64,000 nucleotides of DNA, from contig JARLJB010000058.1 of the NCBI GenBank assembly GCA_031291415.1, positions 61,105 to 125,104 on the forward strand, given 5' to 3'. This DNA comes from Telmatospirillum sp. Its GTDB lineage: Bacteria; Pseudomonadota; Alphaproteobacteria; Rhodospirillales; Magnetospirillaceae. Below are positions 1 through 10,809 of the stretch, piece by piece (within the stretch, counting starts at the first letter, position 1; each line of letters starts with the position of its first letter). The notes under the pieces are model-generated. The model worked only from the letters and a program-made list of their open reading frames with translations. It searched no databases and was not told the origin of the DNA. Position numbers and translations under genes: made by a program.

Positions 1-1
1 G

Positions 2-865
2 CTGGATGCCGGCACGGCGACGCTGACCAGCACCTATGATGTCATGCACCGGATCAAGGTGGCCCGGTTCGAGATCTATGACTACGAGCCCGAACATCAT
101 CCGCTCACGGTATCGGAGATTCTCAAAGTCTCGTCGAATATCGGTTCGGCCCGGATGGCGCTTGATCTTGGCATCGAAAATCAAAAGGCGTTCATGACGC
201 GCATGGGGCTGACCCGCCCGGCCACCGTCGAATTACCGGAAATCAGCACGCCGCTGGTACCCAACCCATGGCGCGAGATCAACTCGATGACCATCGCCTA
301 CGGACATGGCATGGCCGTCTCGCCACTCCATATGATGACGGGCGTCTCGGCTCTGGTGAACGGCGGCTTGTTCCACCCGGCCACCTTGCTCAAGCACGAA
401 ACCGGCGCCCCGATTCCCGGTCAGCGCGTCATCAAGGCGGAAACTTCGCGGACCATGCGCGATCTGATGCGCATGGTGGTCGTCGAAGGAACCGGCAAGA
501 AGGGGGATGTTCCCGGCTACGATGTCGGTGGCAAGACGGGGACGGCCGAGAAAAACGGAGCCGGCGGCTATCACCACAAGACGTTGCTGTCCTCCTTCAT
601 CGCCACTTTTCCTGCTTCCAATCCACAATATGTCGTCCTGGCGATGATCGACGAGCCGCAAGGCAACAAGGAAAGCTACGGCTTTGCCACCGCCGGCTGG
701 ACGGCGGCGCCAGTCGTCGGACATGTCATCTCCCAGATCGGCCCGCTGCTTGGCATCATGCCGGCACCGACCCCGGCGGAGCCTTCGGCCAAAGACAAGG
801 CTCGGATTGCTCAGAACGTCCCCAACAAGCCGCATCGGGAGGTCACCTTTGCCAAAGCTGAGTGA
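2..865 (+). CDS. ftsI: Peptidoglycan D,D-transpeptidase FtsI (PBP3), 3' part
   Basis: This is the C-terminal part of the septal class B penicillin-binding protein, which cross-links peptidoglycan at the division site. The reading frame is open from the first bases, so the N-terminal membrane anchor, pedestal domain and probably the SxxK serine lie outside the window. Two transpeptidase signatures are visible: the SxN motif in SSNIGSARM, about 45 residues in, and the KTG motif in GGKTGTAEK, about 180 residues in. The protein ends in a short charged tail. It heads the visible dcw operon, and its last 17 nt overlap the TTG start of murE. Identity is firm from these motifs and from the neighbours; only the length is unknown. 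Confidence 0.95.
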   Translation: MDAGTATLTSTYDVMHRIKVARFEIYDYEPEHHPLTVSEILKVSSNIGSARMALDLGIENQKAFMTRMGLTRPATVELPEISTPLVPNPWREINSMTIAYGHGMAVSPLHMMTGVSALVNGGLFHPATLLKHETGAPIPGQRVIKAETSRTMRDLMRMVVVEGTGKKGDVPGYDVGGKTGTAEKNGAGGYHHKTLLSSFIATFPASNPQYVVLAMIDEPQGNKESYGFATAGWTAAPVVGHVISQIGPLLGIMPAPTPAEPSAKDKARIAQNVPNKPHREVTFAKAE

Positions 866-2288
866 GCTCCTGGTTCCCACTCTCGACGCCGACCCCGAAA
901 TCTCCGGCCTCACCGCCGATTCGCGCGCGGTCAATCCCGGCGACCTGTTCGCCGCCCTGCCAGGAACCAAAGCCGACGGACGCGCCTTCATCTCCGACGC
1001 GGTGGCACGCGGTGCCGCCGCCGTGCTGGCGCCGCTCGGCACGACTTTGCCGAATGACCGCGCCGTCCTGATCGCCGACGACAATCCCAGGCGGCGCTTT
1101 TCCCTGATGGCTGCCCGCTTCTATCCACGCCAACCCGCCGTGATGGTTGCCGTTACGGGAACCAACGGCAAAACCTCGGTCACCCATTTCGCCCGGCAAA
1201 TTTGGGAACAGCTCGGTCTCAGCGCTGCCAGCCTGGGAACCACCGGCCTGGTGGCTCCCGGCCGGGTGGGAAAAGGATCGATGACGACACCCGACCCGGT
1301 CAGCCTGCACCGGACCCTTGATGAACTGGCCGCCGACGGCGTCACGCACGGCGCGTTCGAAGCGTCGAGCCACGGCCTCGATCAGTTCCGCCTGGATGGC
1401 GTCAGGATCTCCGCCAGCGCCTTCACCAACCTGACACGCGACCATCTCGATTATCACGGCAGCATGGACGCCTACTGGCGGGCCAAAAGCCGCTTGTTCG
1501 GCGAGGTCATGGCATCGCACCACGCTGCCGTGATCAATGCCGATTCGCCGCAAGCCGGGCTGTTGTCGAGTCTCTGCCTGGATCGCCGCCATCGCATTCT
1601 ATCGTTCGGGAGCAACGGCAGAGACATTCGCCTGGCCAACATGACTCCGACTGCGGAGGGCCAGGACCTCGATCTCGTGGTTTTTGAACGACTCTATCAA
1701 CTACATCTGCCGCTGGCAGGAAGCTTCCAGGCCTCGAACGCCGCGTGCGCGCTAGGCCTGGTGATCGCCACCGGTTCGCCGGTCGAGGCGGCCGTCGCCG
1801 CGCTCTCTCATTTGCGGGAGGTTCCCGGCCGTTTGCAGAAGGTTGCAACCACCGCCGCCGGTGCCGCCGTCTACGTCGATTTTGCTCATACGCCCGACGG
1901 TCTGGAGACCGCTCTCAAGGCGCTACGCCCCCACACGGCGGGAAAACTGGTGGTGGTATTCGGGTGCGGCGGCGACCGCGACAAAGGCAAACGTCCCCTG
2001 ATGGGACGGATCGCCACCGAATGGGCGGATCGGATCTATGTCACCGATGACAATCCGCGGAGCGAAGATCCGGCCAGCATCCGCCGCCAGATTCTCATGG
2101 CCTGCCCCGACGCCACGGAGGTCGATGACCGGGCGACGGCCATCCGCATGGCGGTCGGCGGCCTGGCCTCCGGCGATCTTTTGGTGTTGGCCGGGAAAGG
2201 CCATGAAAATGGCCAAATTGTCGGCGACAAGGTTCTCCCCTTCGATGATGCCGTCCAGGCACGTCGCGCGGTGGAGGAATTGTCATGA
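849..2288 (+). CDS. murE: UDP-MurNAc-tripeptide synthetase MurE (meso-DAP type)
   Basis: MurE is the cytoplasmic Mur ligase that adds the third amino acid to UDP-MurNAc-L-Ala-D-Glu using ATP. I chose the TTG at 849 because a GGGAGG ribosome-binding site (837-842) sits six bases upstream and the product then begins MPKLSELL, the expected N-terminus. Upstream ATGs would add a long non-homologous leader. The product is 479 residues, near the family's usual 490. The ATP loop GTNGKTS lies at about 104-110. The DNPR motif at about 401-404 marks enzymes that select meso-diaminopimelate. The start overlaps the end of ftsI by 17 nt and the stop overlaps murF by 4 nt, which fits translational coupling. 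Confidence 0.95.
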   Translation: MPKLSELLVPTLDADPEISGLTADSRAVNPGDLFAALPGTKADGRAFISDAVARGAAAVLAPLGTTLPNDRAVLIADDNPRRRFSLMAARFYPRQPAVMVAVTGTNGKTSVTHFARQIWEQLGLSAASLGTTGLVAPGRVGKGSMTTPDPVSLHRTLDELAADGVTHGAFEASSHGLDQFRLDGVRISASAFTNLTRDHLDYHGSMDAYWRAKSRLFGEVMASHHAAVINADSPQAGLLSSLCLDRRHRILSFGSNGRDIRLANMTPTAEGQDLDLVVFERLYQLHLPLAGSFQASNAACALGLVIATGSPVEAAVAALSHLREVPGRLQKVATTAAGAAVYVDFAHTPDGLETALKALRPHTAGKLVVVFGCGGDRDKGKRPLMGRIATEWADRIYVTDDNPRSEDPASIRRQILMACPDATEVDDRATAIRMAVGGLASGDLLVLAGKGHENGQIVGDKVLPFDDAVQARRAVEELS

Positions 2289-3712
2289 CCGGCGTTTTAT
2301 GGACCAGCGAGGAAGCAGCGACAGCCGTCGATGGCCGGAGATCCGGACCGGCGTGGTTGGCTCGCGGAATTTCCATCGACAGCCGGACGCTGGCCGAGGG
2401 TGATCTGTTCATCGCCCTGGCCGGACCTAACCACGACGGCCACGATCATGTCGCCGCCGCCCTGGCGAACGGTGCCGCCGCCGCGCTCGTGCACAAGGTT
2501 CCCTTCGGCGTCGGCGACGACGCCCCGCTGATTCTCGTCGAGAACACGCAGACCGGCCTCGAGGCCCTGGCCGCCGCCGCCCGCCGCCGGTCGGCGGCAC
2601 GGATCATCGCCGTCACCGGCAGCGTCGGGAAAACCGGCACCAAGGAGATGCTCAGACTGGCATTGTCGGCCGTCGGCCAGACCCATGTCACCCAAGGCAA
2701 CCTCAACAATCATTGGGGCGTACCGCTGTCGCTGGCCCGTCTCCCGCGCGAGGCGCGTTTCGCGGTGTTCGAACTGGGCATGAACCATGTCGGCGAAATC
2801 ACGCCGCTGACCTGCCTGGTGCGTCCGCACATCGCCATCATCACATCCGTCGAAGCGGTGCATATGGCGTATTTCACGTCGACCCGGCAGATCGCCGAAG
2901 CCAAAGCCGAGATCTTTGCCGGTGTCGAACCGGAGGGCATCGCCATCCTGCCGCGCGACAACCCGCATTTCGCGTTCCTCCGCGAGACCGCCCGGCGGGC
3001 CGGAGTGACACGGATCGAGAGTTTCGGCACCCACATCGACGCCGGTGCCCGCCTGCTCGACGGCGCCGTCGATCCGAAGGCCACGCTTGTCCTGGCGCTG
3101 TTTGGCGACGAGGCGCTCAGCTATCGCGTCGGTGTTCCCGGTCTGCAATGGGCGAGCAACAGCCTGGCGGCCCTGCTTGCCGCACGGGCGGCCGGAATTG
3201 ATCTCACTGTCGCCGCCCAGGCGCTGGCGGCAATGACCGCTCCCAAGGGGCGCGGCGAACGGAGAAGCCTTTCCTGGGGACAGGGCCGGATCGAAGTGAT
3301 CGATGAATCCTACAATGCCTCGCCGGTTTCCATGCGTGCGGCGATTACCGCGCTCGGCCTGACCGAACGGCCGCGCGGCGCCCGCCGGATCGCCGTGCTG
3401 GGCGATATGCTTGAATTGGGCGAGACCTCCCCGGCATTGCATGCCGGGCTTGCCGAGACGTTGGTCGAACGCCGGATCGATCTGGTGTTCACTGCCGGCG
3501 CCCTCATGCGCCATCTCCACGACGCCTTGCCGGCGGACCGCCGTGGCGGTCACGCCGATAATGCCGACGCTGCGGCCGTGGAAGTCGGTCGCGCGCTTCG
3601 CGCCGGCGATGTGGTGATGGTCAAGGGGTCGGCCGGCAGTGCCATGGGCCGTGTTGTCAAAGTGCTCGAGGGAATGGCTGCGGCAAACCTGCCGACCGCC
3701 GCCGGGACCTAG
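2285..3712 (+). CDS. murF: UDP-MurNAc-pentapeptide synthetase MurF
   Basis: MurF adds D-Ala-D-Ala to the UDP-MurNAc-tripeptide, the last cytoplasmic step of pentapeptide assembly. The 475-residue product has the Mur ligase layout: an N-terminal substrate domain, the ATP loop TGSVGKT at about 111-117, and a C-terminal domain containing the segment DESYNASP. The ATG overlaps the murE stop as ATGA. The length is slightly above the E. coli protein (452) without an obvious extra domain. D-Ala-D-Ala would come from the ddl gene about 7 kb downstream in the same cluster. Confidence 0.95.
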   Translation: MTGVLWTSEEAATAVDGRRSGPAWLARGISIDSRTLAEGDLFIALAGPNHDGHDHVAAALANGAAAALVHKVPFGVGDDAPLILVENTQTGLEALAAAARRRSAARIIAVTGSVGKTGTKEMLRLALSAVGQTHVTQGNLNNHWGVPLSLARLPREARFAVFELGMNHVGEITPLTCLVRPHIAIITSVEAVHMAYFTSTRQIAEAKAEIFAGVEPEGIAILPRDNPHFAFLRETARRAGVTRIESFGTHIDAGARLLDGAVDPKATLVLALFGDEALSYRVGVPGLQWASNSLAALLAARAAGIDLTVAAQALAAMTAPKGRGERRSLSWGQGRIEVIDESYNASPVSMRAAITALGLTERPRGARRIAVLGDMLELGETSPALHAGLAETLVERRIDLVFTAGALMRHLHDALPADRRGGHADNADAAAVEVGRALRAGDVVMVKGSAGSAMGRVVKVLEGMAAANLPTAAGT

Positions 3713-3729
3713 AGGAGAAGCTCTGATTC

Positions 3730-4818
3730 ATGTTTTATAACTTATTGTTCCCGCTGGCTGACCAGGTCGGCTTCTTCAATTTGTTCAAATACCTCACCTT
3801 CCGTACCGGCGGGGCGGTGGTGACGGCGCTTCTCATTTCCTTCCTGGCGGGGCCCTCGGTCATCCGGTGGCTGCGACGCAAGCAGGGACGCGGACAGCCG
3901 ATCCGCACCGACGGCCCGGCGACGCATCTGCTGACCAAGAAGGGCACGCCGACCATGGGCGGCTTTCTCATTCTGCTCGCCGTGACCTTGTCGACGTTGC
4001 TGTGGGCGGATCTGACCAACGCCTATGTGTGGATCGTCCTGATGGTCACTCTGGGCAATGGATTGATCGGCTTCGCCGACGACTATCTCAAGGTCAGCAA
4101 GCGCAACACCAAAGGTTTGCCCGGCAAGGCGAAGCTGGCGGGACAGATCGTCATCGCCCTGATTGCCACCATGCTGATCATTCGCCTCGCTCCCGAGCAA
4201 CTGTCGCACGCCATGGCGGTGCCCTTTTTCAAGAACGTGCTGGTGCAGTTGGGCTGGGGCTACATCGGCATGGCGACCTTCGTCATGGTGGCCGCCCCCA
4301 ATTCGGTCAATCTGACGGACGGATTGGACGGATTGGCCACGGTGCCGGTGATGATCGCCTCGGGTGTCTTCGCCCTCATCGCCTATCTGGTCGGACATGC
4401 GGTGTTTGCCAACTATCTGCAAATCCATCACATCCCTGGTTCGGGCGAACTGGCCGTCTTCTGCGGCGCCCTGGTCGGTGCCGGCCTTGGTTTTCTGTGG
4501 TTCAACGCACCGCCGGCGCTGGTGTTCATGGGTGACACCGGCTCGCTGGCCATGGGCGGTGCCTTGGGCGCCATGAGCGTCGTGACCAAGCATGAAATCG
4601 TCCTGGCCATCGTCGGCGGCCTTTTTGTCCTCGAGACAGTCTCGGTGATCGTGCAGGTCGCGTCCTACAAGCTGACCGGCAAGCGGGTCTTCCGCATGGC
4701 GCCGATCCACCATCACTTCGAGAAAAAGGGATGGGCGGAGCCAACCGTGGTCATCCGTTTCTGGATCATCGCCTCCATCCTGGCCCTGGCCGGCCTCTCC
4801 ACCTTGAAACTGCGGTGA
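3730..4818 (+). CDS. mraY: Phospho-MurNAc-pentapeptide translocase MraY
   Basis: MraY is the integral membrane enzyme that transfers phospho-MurNAc-pentapeptide to undecaprenyl phosphate, forming lipid I. The 362-residue product is polytopic, with about ten hydrophobic segments. It carries the family signatures KKGTPTMGG near residue 75, GFADDYLK near 115, [10 protein letters not shown] near 195, and the histidine motif in MAPIHHHFE near the C-terminus. The aspartates and histidines of these motifs form the Mg2+ and substrate site in known MraY. A purine-rich AGGAGA lies upstream of the ATG, and 17 nt separate it from murF. Confidence 0.96.
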   Translation: MFYNLLFPLADQVGFFNLFKYLTFRTGGAVVTALLISFLAGPSVIRWLRRKQGRGQPIRTDGPATHLLTKKGTPTMGGFLILLAVTLSTLLWADLTNAYVWIVLMVTLGNGLIGFADDYLKVSKRNTKGLPGKAKLAGQIVIALIATMLIIRLAPEQLSHAMAVPFFKNVLVQLGWGYIGMATFVMVAAPNSVNLTDGLDGLATVPVMIASGVFALIAYLVGHAVFANYLQIHHIPGSGELAVFCGALVGAGLGFLWFNAPPALVFMGDTGSLAMGGALGAMSVVTKHEIVLAIVGGLFVLETVSVIVQVASYKLTGKRVFRMAPIHHHFEKKGWAEPTVVIRFWIIASILALAGLSTLKLR

Positions 4819-4826
4819 GGCAAGGC

Positions 4827-6218
4827 ATGGCGCTCGTTCCTTTCCTGCAAGGCAAGACAGTGGCGGTCATGGGGCTCGGCAAGTCCGGGACCTCGGCCGC
4901 CCGCGTCCTGGCGGAAAGCGGTGCCCGCGTTCTGGCCTGGGACGATAATCCGGCGGCGCAGGCCACCGGGCGGGATAACGGACTGACGGTGACGGATTTG
5001 GCGACGGCAGATCTGTCCGACCTGACATTGATGGTCTGGAGCCCCGGCATCCCGCATACCCATCCGCGGGTCCATCCGGTTGCCGAAAAAGTCCGGCGGC
5101 TGGGCGTCAAGATGGTCTGCGACATCGATCTGCTGGCCCGGGCGAACCCCGAGGCGCAGGTCATCGGCATCACCGGGACCAACGGGAAATCAACGACGAC
5201 GACGCTGACCGCCCATATCATCAACGAAAGCGGCCGTCCGACCGCCGCCGGCGGCAATCTCGGCACGCCGGCGCTTGATCTGCCGGCCCTCGACCGGACC
5301 GGCACCTATGTTCTCGAGCTGTCGTCCTACCAGCTTGAACTATTGGATCGCACGGCCTTCGACGCGGCCGTGCTGCTCAACATCACTCCCGATCACCTGG
5401 CCCGCCATGGCGGTCTCGAGGGTTATGTCGCGGCCAAAGCCAGCCTGTTCGAGCGGATGCGCAAGGACGCGACCGCCATCGTCGGCGTCGACGATTCGCA
5501 CGGTCAGGACATCTGCGCCCGGTTGCGCCAGACCGGCCATGTCAAGGTCGTCCCGATTTCGGCCGTTCGGCCGGTCGCCGGCGGCATTTTCGCGGTCGAT
5601 GGCGCACTGGTCGACGATACCGACGGGCAAGCGCGGCAGATCGCCGCCTTGCGGACACTGCCGCACCTTCCGGGCCGTCATAATTGGCAGAACGCCTGCG
5701 CCGCCTATGGCGCCGCGCGGGCGGTCGGTATCGACATCGAGGCCATCGGCGAGGGTCTCGCGAGCTATCCCGGTCTGGCGCACCGCCAGGAACTGATCGC
5801 CAGGATCGGCGGTATCGCCTATGTCAACGACAGCAAGGCGACCAATGCCGACGCCGTCGAAAAGGCCCTGGTCTGCTACGACGACATCTATTGGATCCTC
5901 GGCGGCCAAGCCAAAGAAGGCGGCATCGTCAGCCTCGATCCGCTGTTCGGCCGCATCCGAAAGGCATTCCTGATCGGCGATGCGACCGAGGAATTCGCCC
6001 GCACTCTGGACGGCAAGGTCGCCTTCGAGCGCTGTGTCACCCTGGCGACCGCTCTCGCCCGTGCCCACGCGGCCGCGCAAGCCGACGCCATTGCCGATGC
6101 CGTCGTGCTGTTGTCGCCGGCCTGCGCGTCGTGGGACCAATTCACCAGCTTCGAACATCGTGGCGACGTCTTCCGCCAGTTGGTCACCGCCCTGCCTGGT
6201 GCCAGGAGGTGCGCATGA
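4827..6218 (+). CDS. murD: UDP-MurNAc-L-alanine:D-glutamate ligase MurD
   Basis: MurD adds D-glutamate to UDP-MurNAc-L-Ala. I chose the ATG at 4827, just after the mraY stop, because it gives the typical start MALVPFLQGKTVAVMG with a Rossmann-like glycine motif (GLGKSG). The open frame continues upstream only as an overlap with mraY. The product has 463 residues, with the ATP loop GTNGKST at about 117-123 and the C-terminal segment NDSKATNADA. The stop TGA overlaps the ftsW ATG by 4 nt. Confidence 0.95.
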   Translation: MALVPFLQGKTVAVMGLGKSGTSAARVLAESGARVLAWDDNPAAQATGRDNGLTVTDLATADLSDLTLMVWSPGIPHTHPRVHPVAEKVRRLGVKMVCDIDLLARANPEAQVIGITGTNGKSTTTTLTAHIINESGRPTAAGGNLGTPALDLPALDRTGTYVLELSSYQLELLDRTAFDAAVLLNITPDHLARHGGLEGYVAAKASLFERMRKDATAIVGVDDSHGQDICARLRQTGHVKVVPISAVRPVAGGIFAVDGALVDDTDGQARQIAALRTLPHLPGRHNWQNACAAYGAARAVGIDIEAIGEGLASYPGLAHRQELIARIGGIAYVNDSKATNADAVEKALVCYDDIYWILGGQAKEGGIVSLDPLFGRIRKAFLIGDATEEFARTLDGKVAFERCVTLATALARAHAAAQADAIADAVVLLSPACASWDQFTSFEHRGDVFRQLVTALPGARRCA

Positions 6219-7339
6219 TTCTGCTCGGACGCACCGACACGTCGGTAATCGGCCGCTGGTGGTGGACCGTTGACCGCTGGACGATGGCCGCCGTCGCCGC
6301 CCTCGTTGCGGTCGGCGCCCTCTTGATCATGGCGGCGAGCCCGGCGGTGGCCGAACGGATCGGTGCGGACCATTTCCATTTCGTCCGCCGGCAGTTCATT
6401 TTCCTCCCCCCGGCCCTGCTGGTCATCTTCGCGGTGTCGTTGCTGTCGCCCAAGAACGTCCGCCGGCTGGCCTGCCTCGGATTCCTGGGCGCCCTCGTTC
6501 TGATGGCGGCGACGCTGTTCTCCGGCCAGGAGATCAAGGGCGCCACCCGCTGGGTCAGTCTTGCCGGCATATCCATCCAGCCATCCGAATTCGTCAAGCC
6601 GACCTTCGCCGTGGTCTCCGCCTGGATGTTCGCCGAACAGCGTCTCTCCGAGAGCTTTCCCGGCAATATGATTTCGCTCGTTCTCTATCTTCTTGTCGCC
6701 TGCCTTCTGCTGCTGCAGCCCGACGTCGGCATGACGCTGGTGGTCTCGGCAGTATGGTTCGTCGAGTTTTTCCTGGCCGGCCTGCCGATCGTCTGGGTTC
6801 TGATCGGCATGGTGGGCGGACTGGCCGGACTGGTCGGCGCCTATTTCACCTTCAGCCACGTCGCCAGCCGCATCGATCGCTTCCTCGACCCATCGGCCGG
6901 CGACAGCTACCAGGTGACCACCGCGCTCCAGGCCTTCCGGTTCGGCGGTTTCTTCGGACGCGGTCCCGGCGAGGGTCGGGTCAAGGCGGTGCTTCCCGAC
7001 GCCCACACCGACTTCATCATGGCGGTGGCCGGCGAGGAATTCGGCCTGATCCTCTGCCTGCTGGTGGTCGGCATTTTCGCCTTTATCGTGCTGCGCGGTT
7101 TCTCGCGGATGCTGATCGAGGAGAACCTGTTCATCCTGCTGGCCACCTCGGGGCTTCTGGTGCAGTTCGGTCTGCAGGCCATTATCAATATGGCCTCGAC
7201 CCTCCATCTGATGCCGACCAAGGGCATGACGCTCCCCTTCATTTCCTACGGCGGTTCTTCGATGCTGGCCCTGGCGCTCGGTATGGGCATGGTGCTGGCG
7301 TTGACCCGCAAGCGCTATGGCCGGGAGGGATGGGAATGA
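6215..7339 (+). CDS. ftsW: Septal peptidoglycan glycosyltransferase FtsW
   Basis: FtsW is the SEDS-family membrane polymerase that builds septal glycan strands with FtsI. The ATG at 6215 overlaps the murD stop and has an AGGAGG site a few bases upstream; the longer upstream frame is a shadow of murD. The 374-residue product has about ten membrane segments, the loop motif QPSEFVKP and the C-terminal signature PFISYGGSS, both typical of SEDS proteins. Sitting in the same operon as ftsI supports FtsW rather than the elongation paralogue RodA. Confidence 0.95.
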   Translation: MILLGRTDTSVIGRWWWTVDRWTMAAVAALVAVGALLIMAASPAVAERIGADHFHFVRRQFIFLPPALLVIFAVSLLSPKNVRRLACLGFLGALVLMAATLFSGQEIKGATRWVSLAGISIQPSEFVKPTFAVVSAWMFAEQRLSESFPGNMISLVLYLLVACLLLLQPDVGMTLVVSAVWFVEFFLAGLPIVWVLIGMVGGLAGLVGAYFTFSHVASRIDRFLDPSAGDSYQVTTALQAFRFGGFFGRGPGEGRVKAVLPDAHTDFIMAVAGEEFGLILCLLVVGIFAFIVLRGFSRMLIEENLFILLATSGLLVQFGLQAIINMASTLHLMPTKGMTLPFISYGGSSMLALALGMGMVLALTRKRYGREGWE

Positions 7340-8457
7340 CCTCGCCGGACAAGCTCATCGTACTGACGGCCGGCGGGACCGGTGGCCATGTCTTTCCGGC
7401 GGAAGCGCTGGCGGCCGAATTGCTGGGCCGCGGACGCCGGCTGGCCTTGATCACCGACCGCCGCGGGCAAGCCTATGGCGGCACGCTGGGGCAATTGACG
7501 ACGCACAGGATCAGTGCCGGCGGTATCGCCGGCCGCGGTCTTGGCGCCCGGCTGTCGGCCATCGGCGCCTTGGGCTTCGGTATCCTGCAAGCCCGCGCGC
7601 TTCTGCGGCATCTCGGCCCCGCCGCCGTTGTCGGGTTCGGCGGCTACGCCTCGGTGCCTGCCATGCTGGCCGGATCTTTCCGTGGCATTCCGACGATCTT
7701 GCACGAACAGAACGCCGTCCTCGGCCGCGCCAACCGGCTGCTGGCCGCCCGCGCCAGCGTCATCGCCACCTCCTTCACCGAAGTCACCCACATCGCCGAC
7801 GCCCATCGCGGCAAAGTGATCCGGACCGGCATGCCGGTCCGCCCCTCCATCATCGCCCAGCGGGATCAGGGCTGGTCGGCGATCGGAGAAAATGGGCCGA
7901 TCCGCCTGCTTGTCCTTGGTGGTTCGCAAGGCGCCCGCGCTCTTTCGGAAGTGGTTCCAGCTGCTTTGGCTGCCCTTCCCGAAGGGCTGCGCCGCCGTCT
8001 GGTTCTGTCGCAGCAATGCCGTCCGGAAGACCTCGACGCGGTGGCCCAATCCTACCGGGAAACCGACATCGAGGTGACGCTCGAGAGCTTTTTCCATGAC
8101 GTTCCCGAGCGTCTGGCCGCCGCCCATCTGGTCATCGCCCGGTCCGGCGCCTCGACTGTCGCCGAATTGACCGCGCTCGGCCGACCCTCGATCCTGGTGC
8201 CCTATCCGCATGCCATCGACGATCATCAGACGGCCAATGCGCGCGCCTTGGAACAGGCCGGCGGCGCCTGGCTGATTCCACAACCGGTGTTCACCGCCGC
8301 CAGTCTGGCGACTCGGCTGACCACCTTGCTTTCCGAGCCCGACAGCCTGACCCGGGCAGCCGCCAGCGCCCGCGCTGCCGGAGTTCCCGACGCAGCGATC
8401 CGACTGGCGGATCTGGTCGATCGCCTGGCATTCGGCAATTCAGAGGTTGTTTCATGA
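7336..8457 (+). CDS. murG: Lipid II synthase MurG
   Basis: MurG is the peripheral GT-B glycosyltransferase that moves GlcNAc onto lipid I at the inner face of the membrane. The second of two nearby ATGs (7336) is preferred. It forms an ATGA overlap with the ftsW stop and lies at normal distance from GGGAGGG. The alternative at 7330 adds two residues. The 373-residue product shows GGTGGH at about 13-18, GGYASVPA near 100, HEQNAVLG near 125 and, in the UDP-GlcNAc domain, GGSQGAR and [10 protein letters not shown]. Confidence 0.95.
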   Translation: MTSPDKLIVLTAGGTGGHVFPAEALAAELLGRGRRLALITDRRGQAYGGTLGQLTTHRISAGGIAGRGLGARLSAIGALGFGILQARALLRHLGPAAVVGFGGYASVPAMLAGSFRGIPTILHEQNAVLGRANRLLAARASVIATSFTEVTHIADAHRGKVIRTGMPVRPSIIAQRDQGWSAIGENGPIRLLVLGGSQGARALSEVVPAALAALPEGLRRRLVLSQQCRPEDLDAVAQSYRETDIEVTLESFFHDVPERLAAAHLVIARSGASTVAELTALGRPSILVPYPHAIDDHQTANARALEQAGGAWLIPQPVFTAASLATRLTTLLSEPDSLTRAAASARAAGVPDAAIRLADLVDRLAFGNSEVVS

Positions 8458-9884
8458 GAACCCTGCCGCTTTCCATCGGCACAGTGCACTTCGTCGGCAT
8501 CGGCGGCATCGGCATGAGCGGCATAGCCGAGGTCATGCATAATCTCGGCTATGTGGTGCAAGGCTCCGACATTGCCGCCAACGCCAACGTCAAGCGGCTG
8601 CGCGACCAGGGAATTCCCGTCCACATCGGCCATGCACCGGAAAATCTGGGTGATGCCCGTGTGGTGGTGATCTCTTCTGCGGTCAAAGGCGACAACCCCG
8701 AGGTCATTGCCGCCCGAAGCCGGGTGATCCCGGTCGTCCGCCGCGCTGAAATGCTGGCCGAGTTGATGCGCCTCAAATGGGCGATCGCCATCGGCGGCAC
8801 GCACGGCAAGACCACGACCACCTCGCTGATCGCCGCGATGCTCGACGCCGCCGGCATGGATCCGACGGTCATCAATGGCGGCATCATCAATGCCTATGGC
8901 ACCAATGCCCGCCTGGGCGCCGGCGATTGGGCGGTCGTCGAGGCCGACGAATCGGACGGAACCTTCACCAAGCTCCCGGCCACCATCGCGGTGGTGACCA
9001 ACATCGACCCCGAACATCTCGACTTCTACGGAACCTTCGACCGGGTCCGCGAAGCCTTCCGCATTTTCGTCGAGAACATCCCTTTCTACGGTTTTGCCGC
9101 CCTGTGCATCGATCATCCTGAGGTACAGGCGCTGCTTCCCCGCGTTCCCGACCGCAAGATCGTCACCTACGGCTTCAACCCGCAGGCCGACGTCCGGGCC
9201 GCCAATGTCGTGATCGGCCCGGACGGCGCCACCTACGACATCATCATCACCGATCGGGCCAAGGAAACCAGCCGCACCATCAGTCAGGTTCGTCTGCCGA
9301 TGTACGGCCAGCACAACGTCCAAAACTCATTGGCCGCCGTCGCCGTGGCCAGTGAACTGGGCTTCTCGGACGAGGTCGTGCGGACCGGGCTTGGTAATTT
9401 CGCCGGGGTCAAACGGCGCTTCACCAAGACGGGCGAAAGCCAGGGCGTCATCGTTATCGACGATTACGGCCACCATCCGGTGGAAATCGCCGCCGTGCTG
9501 CGCGCCGCGCGGAGCGCTTCGCGGGGCAGCGTCGTCGCCGTCGTCCAACCGCACCGTTTCACTCGCCTCAAAAGCCTGTTCGAAGAATTCTGCACCTGCT
9601 TCAACGACGCCGACTCGGTCATCGTCGCCGATGTCTATCCGGCTGGCGAAGCCCCCATCGAGGGGGTCAACCGCGATGCCCTGGTCGCCGGATTGCTGGC
9701 CCACGGTCATCGCAAGGTCGTGCCGCTCGGCGCGCCCGCCGACTTGGCACGGCTGGTGCGCGGCCTGGCCAAGCCCGGCGATTTCGTCGTCTGCCTGGGC
9801 GCCGGCAGCATATCGACCTGGGCGAACGCATTGCCGGGCCAACTCGACACATTGGAACCACCTTCGCCGAAGCCGGGGGCTTAA
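8454..9884 (+). CDS. murC: UDP-MurNAc:L-alanine ligase MurC
   Basis: MurC adds the first amino acid, L-alanine, to UDP-MurNAc. The 476-residue product begins with a dinucleotide-like motif ([14 protein letters not shown]), followed by the ATP loop GGTHGKTT at about 114-121. It also has the Mur ligase segments EADESDG and DDYGHHP. The start overlaps the murG stop as ATGA. The short 3' tail runs to within 6 nt of murB. Confidence 0.96.
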   Translation: MRTLPLSIGTVHFVGIGGIGMSGIAEVMHNLGYVVQGSDIAANANVKRLRDQGIPVHIGHAPENLGDARVVVISSAVKGDNPEVIAARSRVIPVVRRAEMLAELMRLKWAIAIGGTHGKTTTTSLIAAMLDAAGMDPTVINGGIINAYGTNARLGAGDWAVVEADESDGTFTKLPATIAVVTNIDPEHLDFYGTFDRVREAFRIFVENIPFYGFAALCIDHPEVQALLPRVPDRKIVTYGFNPQADVRAANVVIGPDGATYDIIITDRAKETSRTISQVRLPMYGQHNVQNSLAAVAVASELGFSDEVVRTGLGNFAGVKRRFTKTGESQGVIVIDDYGHHPVEIAAVLRAARSASRGSVVAVVQPHRFTRLKSLFEEFCTCFNDADSVIVADVYPAGEAPIEGVNRDALVAGLLAHGHRKVVPLGAPADLARLVRGLAKPGDFVVCLGAGSISTWANALPGQLDTLEPPSPKPGA

Positions 9885-9890
9885 AGACGC

Positions 9891-10805
9891 ATGGCACAGC
9901 CGACACCCTTGATCGAACGCCTTCCCACCGTCCGCGGCCGGCTGACCGCCGACGCGTGCCTGGCGTCGATCACCTGGTTTCGTGTCGGCGGACCGGCGGA
10001 AGTGCTGTTCAAGCCGGCGGACCTTGAAGATCTGGCCACATTTTTGGCGGGCAAGCCGGCCGGTGTGCCAGTGACCGTCGTCGGTGTCGGCTCGAACCTG
10101 CTGGTCCGCGACGGCGGCGTTCCCGGCGTGGTCATCCGGCTGGGTCGCGACTTTGCCGGGATCGATATCGACGGCTCCAAGATGACGGTAGGCGCTGCCG
10201 CACTTGACCTCACGGTGGCGACGTCCGCCTGGGAAGCGGGTCTGGCCGGCCTTGAATTCCTGTCGGGCGTCCCGGGAACCATCGGCGGCGCGCTCAGGAT
10301 GAATGCCGGGGCCTACGGGCTGGAAATGAAGGACATCACCCTTTCGGCACGCGCGTTCGATGCCACCGGCCATCTGCATGGCCTCAGCCAGGCGGATCTC
10401 GGCTTCGCCTACCGCCGGTCGGCGCTTCCCGACGATTGGATTTTCGTCGACGCGGAATTGCAGGGCCATCCCGGCGACAATGCGGAAATCGCCGGCCGGA
10501 TGGCTGACATCCGCGCCCAGCGGGAGGAAAGCCAGCCGCTTCGCACGCGGACCGGCGGATCGACCTTCGCCAATCCGCCCGGACACAAGGCCTGGCAGCT
10601 GATCGACGCCGCGGGCTGCCGCGGCCTGACCAAGGGTGGAGCCCAGGTTTCGGAAAAACACTGCAATTTTCTTATCAATACCGGTACTGCGAGCGCGGCC
10701 GATATCGAAGACCTGGGCGAGGAAGTTCGTCGCCGGGTGTTCGAGACCTCGGGAGTCCCGCTGCACTGGGAAATTCGCCGTATCGGCCTTCGAGACAGGA
10801 ATTAA
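9891..10805 (+). CDS. murB: UDP-N-acetylenolpyruvoylglucosamine reductase MurB
   Basis: MurB is the FAD enzyme that reduces enolpyruvyl-UDP-GlcNAc to UDP-MurNAc with NADPH. The 304-residue product has the FAD-binding segment [13 protein letters not shown] near residue 60 and NAGAYG near 140. The tyrosine-arginine segment AYRRS, the serine-bearing GGSTFANP, and [10 protein letters not shown] follow in the C-terminal domain. The length and serine motif fit the shorter type II MurB common in alphaproteobacteria. The ddl start follows 4 nt after the stop. Confidence 0.95.
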   Translation: MAQPTPLIERLPTVRGRLTADACLASITWFRVGGPAEVLFKPADLEDLATFLAGKPAGVPVTVVGVGSNLLVRDGGVPGVVIRLGRDFAGIDIDGSKMTVGAAALDLTVATSAWEAGLAGLEFLSGVPGTIGGALRMNAGAYGLEMKDITLSARAFDATGHLHGLSQADLGFAYRRSALPDDWIFVDAELQGHPGDNAEIAGRMADIRAQREESQPLRTRTGGSTFANPPGHKAWQLIDAAGCRGLTKGGAQVSEKHCNFLINTGTASAADIEDLGEEVRRRVFETSGVPLHWEIRRIGLRDRN

Positions 10806-10809
10806 GAAC

